Source: a virus
DNA length: 32,948 bases
Strand: one strand, 5' to 3'
IMG/VR virus record: IMGVR_UViG_3300030406_000600
Coordinates: 1-32,948 of that record
The translations under genes and the position numbers were made by a program. Position 1 is the stretch's first letter. Every line of letters starts with the position of its first letter. This document shows positions 29,406-32,948 of the stretch, in pieces. The notes under the pieces are model-generated. The model was not told where the DNA came from, did no database searches, and worked only from the letters and a program-made list of their open reading frames with translations.

Positions 29406-30021
29406 ACCAGTAACTGCCGTATTAACTGGCATAGCATTAGTAAAAAAATCAGTAGATTTTATTAAAACAAATATTGCAACAGCACAAGATGTTGGTGATA
29501 TTATTGGTCATGTAGATAAAGCATTGAATGGTCAGCAAGAAGTTATCAAAGCTAGAGATAAAGCTAATGTAGACCATTTTGCAACTGAAAATGTGGCTAA
29601 AGAGATTATAGATGCTAAATTAGCACAAGAACAATTATATGAAATGAAACAGTTAATTGACCACAGGTTTGGTCATGGTACTTGGTCTTATATATTAGAA
29701 GAAAGAAAAAGAAGAATAGACAAACATAAACAAGCAGTAAAAGAAGCAAGAGCAAAAAAATTAAAACAACAAAGAGAAATGTATGAGATGGTAAGATTAG
29801 GTTTTTTAGTGTTAGCAGTAATAGCTTTTATAGCTGTTGTAATAGGCATTACCTTTAAATTTGTATTAGCTCACCCTATAGAGGGAGACGAGAAGTCATG
29901 CAAACTTTATGAGCCAAAATATTTTATGATATGTATGAATGAAGGCAGAGGATATGCAGATACAGAGCTATATTTAGATTATCAAATGGAAAAAGATAAC
30001 TGGATTATAGAAAGTGATTGA
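29398..30021 (+). CDS. Membrane/coiled-coil protein, last gene of the rightward unit
   Basis: A 207-aa protein. It begins MVEPVTAVLTGIALVKKSVD, has a long basic coiled coil (ILEERKRRIDKHKQAVKEAR), a strong membrane helix (LGFLVLAVIAFIAVVIGITF, about 139-158) and a Cys-containing C-terminal part (CKLYEPKYFMICMNEGRGYA). ATG 29398 is preferred over an upstream TTG at 29374. Similar proteins are seen late in marine phage genomes, in my knowledge; function unknown. It overlaps the coiled-coil gene before it by eight bases. It may act in lysis or sit in the virion membrane-contact set. Confidence 0.7.
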   Translation: MVEPVTAVLTGIALVKKSVDFIKTNIATAQDVGDIIGHVDKALNGQQEVIKARDKANVDHFATENVAKEIIDAKLAQEQLYEMKQLIDHRFGHGTWSYILEERKRRIDKHKQAVKEARAKKLKQQREMYEMVRLGFLVLAVIAFIAVVIGITFKFVLAHPIEGDEKSCKLYEPKYFMICMNEGRGYADTELYLDYQMEKDNWIIESD

Positions 30022-30139
30022 TTACTATAAAAATATTTATATACTAACAAAACGAACTAAAGTTTTTATAAACCATAAAACAACTGTGGATAGTATTTAT
30101 GGGGATAAGTTACTATGTTGTGGTAGTGCTTTAGTTCGT
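30022..30139. terminator. Convergent intergenic region with long inverted repeat
   Basis: The two transcription units meet here. A perfect 11-bp inverted repeat, ACGAACTAAAG (30052-30062) and CTTTAGTTCGT (30129-30139), encloses a 7-bp hairpin CCATAAA/TTTATGG (30073-30079, 30096-30102). The right arm contains the stop of the SET-domain gene. Stems without a run of U on either strand argue against a classic intrinsic terminator, but the position suits a bidirectional stop or antisense barrier. Confidence 0.5.
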
Positions 30140-30430
30140 AATTTTATATAATGTATATTCTACAGTAATTTCTTCATTAGCTTTAATATTCTTAATGGTA
30201 TGTAACGATAAGCAATCTTTTTTATAAGGAATTTTAATACAATTAGGATTATTAGAATGGTTAATAAACCCACCCAGAGGTGTCCTACTATAGTTATCAG
30301 AAAATCTATTATCATAAATATGTGTTACACCTAAATTAAAATCTATGGGAATATCTCTAATTGCAAAAACTCCTTGCCCATGTATTACTGAATCTCTAAT
30401 AGTTAAAAATGGATGTAATGGATTATACAT
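30131..30430 (-). CDS. SET-domain protein (putative protein lysine methyltransferase)
   Basis: A compact 99-aa SET domain. The motifs are in order: IHGQGVFAIRDIP (17-29, the GxGVFA start), GGFINHSNNPNC (53-64, the RFINHxCxPN-type AdoMet and pseudoknot motif) and NEEITVEYTLY (85-95, the EELxxDY-type catalytic motif). SET proteins move a methyl group from S-adenosylmethionine to lysines in proteins. The small size and lack of pre/post-SET cysteine clusters resemble bacterial and phage SET proteins. It is the last gene of the leftward unit, TAATG-coupled to the DUF1376 gene. The target is unknown and may be a host protein. Confidence 0.85.
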   Translation of the reverse strand: MYNPLHPFLTIRDSVIHGQGVFAIRDIPIDFNLGVTHIYDNRFSDNYSRTPLGGFINHSNNPNCIKIPYKKDCLSLHTIKNIKANEEITVEYTLYKITN

Positions 30431-30873
30431 TACTCATAACCATCATTTAACATCTTTCTAGCCCTTTGTGCAGCAGATAATGTAGGTATAGGTCCTTGCT
30501 TAACTACCTTTGGTTTATTAAATACTTTAGGTTTGTTACTCCATCTTTTTTGCATAGCTTTTTTACCACCTTTACTCTTTTTTACTAAAATATCTTGTAT
30601 CTTACTCTTTAAAGTTTTAATTCTTTTTTGTGTTACTTTTTCTCCGTTATCTATAAGCAAAGGATATACATTAGTCATTATTCTATCAAACCTTCTTTTA
30701 TCTTGTATGCCTAATATATTCTGTATATGCCTTTTAAACACACTACAATCCTCTTGGAGGTACATTGTACTAATTAAAGTTATGTATGCACCTTTTTCTT
30801 CTAAAGTTAATACAGAGACATCTGCTAACCAATCAGCAGGGTAAAATGGAAAGTAAAATAGTTTTTCTTTCAT
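30430..30873 (-). CDS. DUF1376 (YdaU-like) replication-associated protein
   Basis: A 147-aa protein with the clear DUF1376 opening: FYFPFYPADWLADVSVLTLE, then EKGAYITLISTMYLQEDCSV and ILGIQDKRRFDRIMTNVYPL. This winged-helix-like domain is found in prophage replication proteins such as YdaU, often next to helicase loaders. The C-terminal half is basic (KSKGGKKAMQKRW, SAAQRARKML), suited to DNA binding. It overlaps the HTH gene by four bases and the SET gene by one. It may help start replication or load the phage helicase, but that role is inferred. Confidence 0.83.
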   Translation of the reverse strand: MKEKLFYFPFYPADWLADVSVLTLEEKGAYITLISTMYLQEDCSVFKRHIQNILGIQDKRRFDRIMTNVYPLLIDNGEKVTQKRIKTLKSKIQDILVKKSKGGKKAMQKRWSNKPKVFNKPKVVKQGPIPTLSAAQRARKMLNDGYE

Positions 30874-31055
30874 AGATTCTCCATTATTTTATTCCAAGAA
30901 TATTTATATTTATCCTTGATTTTTTTTAATAAATTTATACTTGCTTTTCTATTTCCTGACAAAAGCATACTTGTATAAGATTTAGATATACCTAACTCTT
31001 TAGACACTTGTGTTAAGTTAATTTTGTTTTCTTTCATTATGTTTTCTATAATCAT
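30870..31055 (-). CDS. Cro/CI-type HTH protein (XRE family)
   Basis: A 61-aa single-domain helix-turn-helix: INLTQVSKELGISKSYTSML (12-31), then LSGNRKASINLLKKIKDKYK. This matches the lambda-Cro-like fold, with recognition helix around SKSYTSML. No oligomerisation or protease-sensitive domain is present, so it is more Cro-like than CI-like. Ribosome site AAAGGAAAAA precedes ATG 31055. It starts in an ATGA overlap with the zinc-finger ORF. It may control the leftward unit; its operator is not identified. Confidence 0.85.
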   Translation of the reverse strand: MIIENIMKENKINLTQVSKELGISKSYTSMLLSGNRKASINLLKKIKDKYKYSWNKIMENL

Positions 31056-31219
31056 TTTTTTCCTTTCTTTATTAATTTTTCATAACATTCTTCGCAGTAA
31101 AATTTAAATTTATGATAATGAGCTGCGACATTATCACAAAAGCTACACAACTTGTGGTGTATCAATCGTTTCCAATGGTTACTTGTACCATCTTTTTGTA
31201 TTACTTTTTTTCTAGGCAT
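31052..31219 (-). CDS. Small zinc-ribbon protein (55 aa)
   Basis: A 55-aa ORF, MPRKKVIQKDGTSNHWKRLI followed by HHKLCSFCDNVAAHYHKFKF and YCEECYEKLIKKGKK. Two CxxC knuckles (CSFC 25-28, CEEC 42-45) with intervening histidines predict one bound zinc. Basic ends suit nucleic-acid or protein binding. It overlaps the upstream 56-aa ORF by eight bases and the HTH gene as ATGA. Too short for most gene callers, but the paired knuckles support it well. Confidence 0.8.
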   Translation of the reverse strand: MPRKKVIQKDGTSNHWKRLIHHKLCSFCDNVAAHYHKFKFYCEECYEKLIKKGKK

Positions 31220-31382
31220 TTTTCTTTTCTCTTATTTCTTTTCTTCTCACATAATCATCTTGTTCTTCTGGTGTGCGTAAAGTAAAACCATCTCTTAATA
31301 AATTAAATAATTTAGATTCTACTTCATACTTGCTTGGTCTAGTTTTAAACTCCATTTTATAATTTATTACATACTTACTCAT
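31212..31382 (-). CDS. Small hypothetical protein (56 aa)
   Basis: A 56-aa ORF starting MSKYVINYKMEFKTRPSKYE, then VESKLFNLLRDGFTLRTPEE and ending RRKEIREKKNA. Mixed charged helices; no family recognised. Its ATG overlaps the stop of the PP-loop gene as ATGA, and its end overlaps the zinc-ribbon gene by eight bases, so it is coupled on both sides. Confidence 0.65.
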   Translation of the reverse strand: MSKYVINYKMEFKTRPSKYEVESKLFNLLRDGFTLRTPEEQDDYVRRKEIREKKNA

Positions 31383-32170
31383 ACTCCACACATCCCTTCA
31401 TCACATATATCATTAAACATATCCATTTGGTCTTTGTTAGGGTCTAAATCTGCTTCTTCTAAAGGCATATAAGATTTGTGTAAAAATACCTCATCTTCTG
31501 GTTTTCTAGTAGCATTTCTAATCTTTCTGTCTACTTCTACTACTTCTTTCCACATTTCTTTATCATTATTTTTAATATCTAACCAAAAATCATTTGAATG
31601 ATAAGGGCAAAAAGTACAAGCAGATTTTTTAGGCATTGGATGATTATGACTTTTTAACCATTCTATGCAATCACCTCTATTAAATTTCTTATCAAATACT
31701 AAAGGATAATCATTTTTAATATAAGGTAATCTACTTTCTTTACATCTTACCATCTCATCTCTGGATATACCTATAACCATTTCTACTATAGTACCCTTTG
31801 GTACTCTTTGGTATTTTTTTAAACCTAGTAATTCTCTTATCTTTTTATAAATAGGTTGTATTTTATATTCATTAGTGCATTGACGCATAGTAAAACCTTT
31901 TTTACCTGTTTTATTATTAATGGTATATGTAGGTATTGCTAAAAAGTTATATTTACTAGATAACATATCTTCTTTTAAATTACCTTTAGATACAATATGC
32001 ACAGGATAAGACACTCTACTTTTTAAATATTGTAACCAATCATAAACATATTTAGGTTCATTTTGTGTATCAGCAAATATAGCACAATCAACCATAGGCA
32101 ATTCTCCATACTCTATCATTAATGCTACTGTGCTGCTTTGTACTCCTGCACCTAAAGATAATACTCTCAT
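31379..32170 (-). CDS. PP-loop 'PAPS reductase'-family protein (adenine nucleotide alpha-hydrolase fold)
   Basis: A 263-aa protein. The PP-loop is LSLGAGVQSSTVAL (4-17), which binds ATP or a related nucleotide. Further family motifs are IFADTQNEPK (31-40), RQCTNEYKIQPI (96-107) and a late Cys pair ACTFCPY (C185, C188) that could hold metal or sulfur. In this superfamily PAPS reductases, ATP sulfurylase-type enzymes and DNA or tRNA thiolation enzymes share the fold. The phage branch with GAGVQSST is often labelled PAPS reductase without proof. It may act in nucleic-acid sulfur modification rather than sulfate assimilation. Ribosome site AGGAATATTATA; TAATG overlap with the micropeptide upstream. 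Confidence 0.82.
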   Translation of the reverse strand: MRVLSLGAGVQSSTVALMIEYGELPMVDCAIFADTQNEPKYVYDWLQYLKSRVSYPVHIVSKGNLKEDMLSSKYNFLAIPTYTINNKTGKKGFTMRQCTNEYKIQPIYKKIRELLGLKKYQRVPKGTIVEMVIGISRDEMVRCKESRLPYIKNDYPLVFDKKFNRGDCIEWLKSHNHPMPKKSACTFCPYHSNDFWLDIKNNDKEMWKEVVEVDRKIRNATRKPEDEVFLHKSYMPLEEADLDPNKDQMDMFNDICDEGMCGV

Positions 32171-32238
32171 TATAATATTCCTGCGTTCTGTAAACCTATA
32201 AAGGTATAAATTATCGTATAAATAAATAAATATTCCAT
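32170..32238 (-). CDS. Putative 22-aa transmembrane micropeptide
   Basis: A 22-codon ORF (MEYLFIYTIIYTFIGLQNAG, then IL) that is hydrophobic over residues 3-15. Its ATG overlaps the helicase stop as TAATG, and its own stop overlaps the PP-loop gene ATG as TAATG. It thus exactly bridges the two genes, with AAGGATTTAGAATA as possible ribosome site. The double overlap is hard to get by chance and argues that ribosomes read through it. It could be a real membrane peptide or a device that couples translation of the two enzymes. Confidence 0.5.
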   Translation of the reverse strand: MEYLFIYTIIYTFIGLQNAGIL

Positions 32239-32948
32239 TATTCTAAATCCTTTCTTTCTTGCCAATCGTGTTTTTTATCTTCTTCTATAATCTTTTCAAA
32301 ACATCCTGTGTCTAAATTCATTTGTATATCTAATATTCTAGGGTATCCTAACTCCTCATAACGAGTTTTGCAAATAGTTAACAAACTATCCGTACATCTT
32401 GAACCATCTTCATTCTCAAATTTAGGTCGCCATAAGCTAAATATATGGTCTGGTTTATTAAACCAATGAGCAGAACCTGCAATCTGATAAGCAGTTGGTG
32501 CAGAGTTACCCATCTTCATATCTGGCTTTGCAGGATGTGCTAGTACCATAATATGTATATCTAATATTTTAGCTAAATTAGTAAGATGGTCTAAACACTT
32601 GCCTATCCATGCAGTTTCGGACATTTTACCAAACTCTGGTGTTTCTAGTTTATTCCAAGGGTCTAATACAAATGCACCCATACCAAATCGTGCCTTCATA
32701 TCGGATATTTTATCACACATCCAGTCAAAATTAGGACAGTTATTAGGATGATTAAGAAATACAAAATGTTTGCGTATAAATTCATCTGCTTGGTGTTTTT
32801 CTTCATCTGATTGCTCCCATTCTAGTTTTTTATGATAAAATGTTCTTATATTTCTTTGCACATAAGGTTTTACTCTAGTTTCTCCAGAGTACATACCTAT
32901 GTTTATTTTGTATTCTTTAGCTATCTGTGTCCATAACTGTATGGCAAA
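32238..32948 (-). CDS. Primase-helicase, C-terminal part (RecA-fold helicase); continues from position 1
   Basis: The remaining part of the replicative primase-helicase, ending with LD-LE-type residues RKDLE at 32238. Read with the part at 1-881 it makes one 500-aa protein; bases 32860-32948 duplicate 1-89. After Walker A (in the other part) come SGETRVKPY, Walker B GAFVLDPWN (catalytic-type D at about residue 360) and motif H3-like text IMVLAHPAKP. Next is the DNA-binding and arginine-finger region QIAGSAHWFNKPDHIFSLWR. It would form a hexamer on the lagging strand. All helicase motifs look intact, so the enzyme should work with a host polymerase, since the phage encodes none. Confidence 0.93.
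   Translation of the reverse strand, partial: FAIQLWTQIAKEYKINIGMYSGETRVKPYVQRNIRTFYHKKLEWEQSDEEKHQADEFIRKHFVFLNHPNNCPNFDWMCDKISDMKARFGMGAFVLDPWNKLETPEFGKMSETAWIGKCLDHLTNLAKILDIHIMVLAHPAKPDMKMGNSAPTAYQIAGSAHWFNKPDHIFSLWRPKFENEDGSRCTDSLLTICKTRYEELGYPRILDIQMNLDTGCFEKIIEEDKKHDWQERKDLE
32860..32948. repeat. Terminal direct repeat, right copy (contig overlap)
   Basis: The second copy of bases 1-89. The single mismatch (C here, T at 78) changes a Gln codon from CAA to CAG on the minus strand and is silent, as expected for a natural variant in a phage population rather than an error that breaks the gene. Confidence 0.93.

Noticed and set aside
30870-31055. Cro-like HTH taken as evidence for a temperate life style
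   Set aside because: It lacks a CI-type C-terminal domain and there is no integrase, partition system or lysogeny module, so it is more likely a lytic-cycle regulator.
1-32948. CRISPR array, insertion sequence, tRNA or integrase
   Set aside because: No regularly spaced repeat of CRISPR size, no transposase or integrase motifs, and no convincing tRNA cloverleaf were found on either strand by reading; a tRNAscan-type run would settle the last point.

Overview
The window is an essentially complete genome of a small, AT-rich tailed phage with podovirus-type virion genes. The first 89 bases recur at the end (1-89 and 32860-32948, one mismatch), so the contig closes into a circle of 32,859 bp. The primase-helicase gene stays in frame across that junction. 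Low GC, the many Lys/Asn-rich small proteins, and the DUF-type virion and fibre proteins common in marine phage genomes suggest an AT-rich marine bacterium as host, perhaps a SAR11-type alphaproteobacterium. This is inference from style, not from a database match. There is no integrase, excisionase or CI-type repressor, so a lytic life style is most likely.

On the closed circle there are only two transcription units. They diverge from an 817-bp non-coding region (6196-7012) and converge at a 109-bp gap (30022-30130). The leftward (minus) unit runs from 6195 down to 1, crosses the junction, and ends at 30131. It begins with about ten small proteins of unknown function (3036-6195), probably early host-takeover or accessory genes. 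A replication and recombination block follows: a PD-(D/E)XK exonuclease, a single-stranded DNA-binding protein, a resolvase-like nuclease, a small HTH protein, a zinc-ribbon ORF and a TOPRIM/RecA-fold primase-helicase. The unit ends with a PP-loop 'PAPS reductase'-type protein, small zinc-finger, Cro-like and DUF1376 proteins, and a SET-domain protein. I find no DNA polymerase and no RNA polymerase, so the phage presumably uses both host enzymes.

The rightward (plus) unit holds the virion and lysis genes in the usual order. First come small terminase, four small basic proteins, large terminase, portal, scaffold, major capsid and a decoration-like protein. Then come a head-tail adaptor, a large tail protein, a GNAT-like protein, three putative internal/ejection proteins (the first with an S74-type chaperone tail), fibre and lectin-like proteins, a holin, a GH24 endolysin and two membrane/coiled-coil proteins. 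Genes are tightly packed, with many TAATG and ATGA overlaps, and very small genes fill nearly every gap.

The points most worth a second look are these. The zinc ribbon of the primase lies in a different frame from the primase-helicase, with a strong Shine-Dalgarno and a UUU-U slip site at the exact join. Iterated GTTCT-N6-GTTCY boxes lie in the divergent intergenic region. Two hydrophobic micropeptides are tightly coupled to neighbouring genes. The leftward unit ends with SET and PP-loop enzyme genes.
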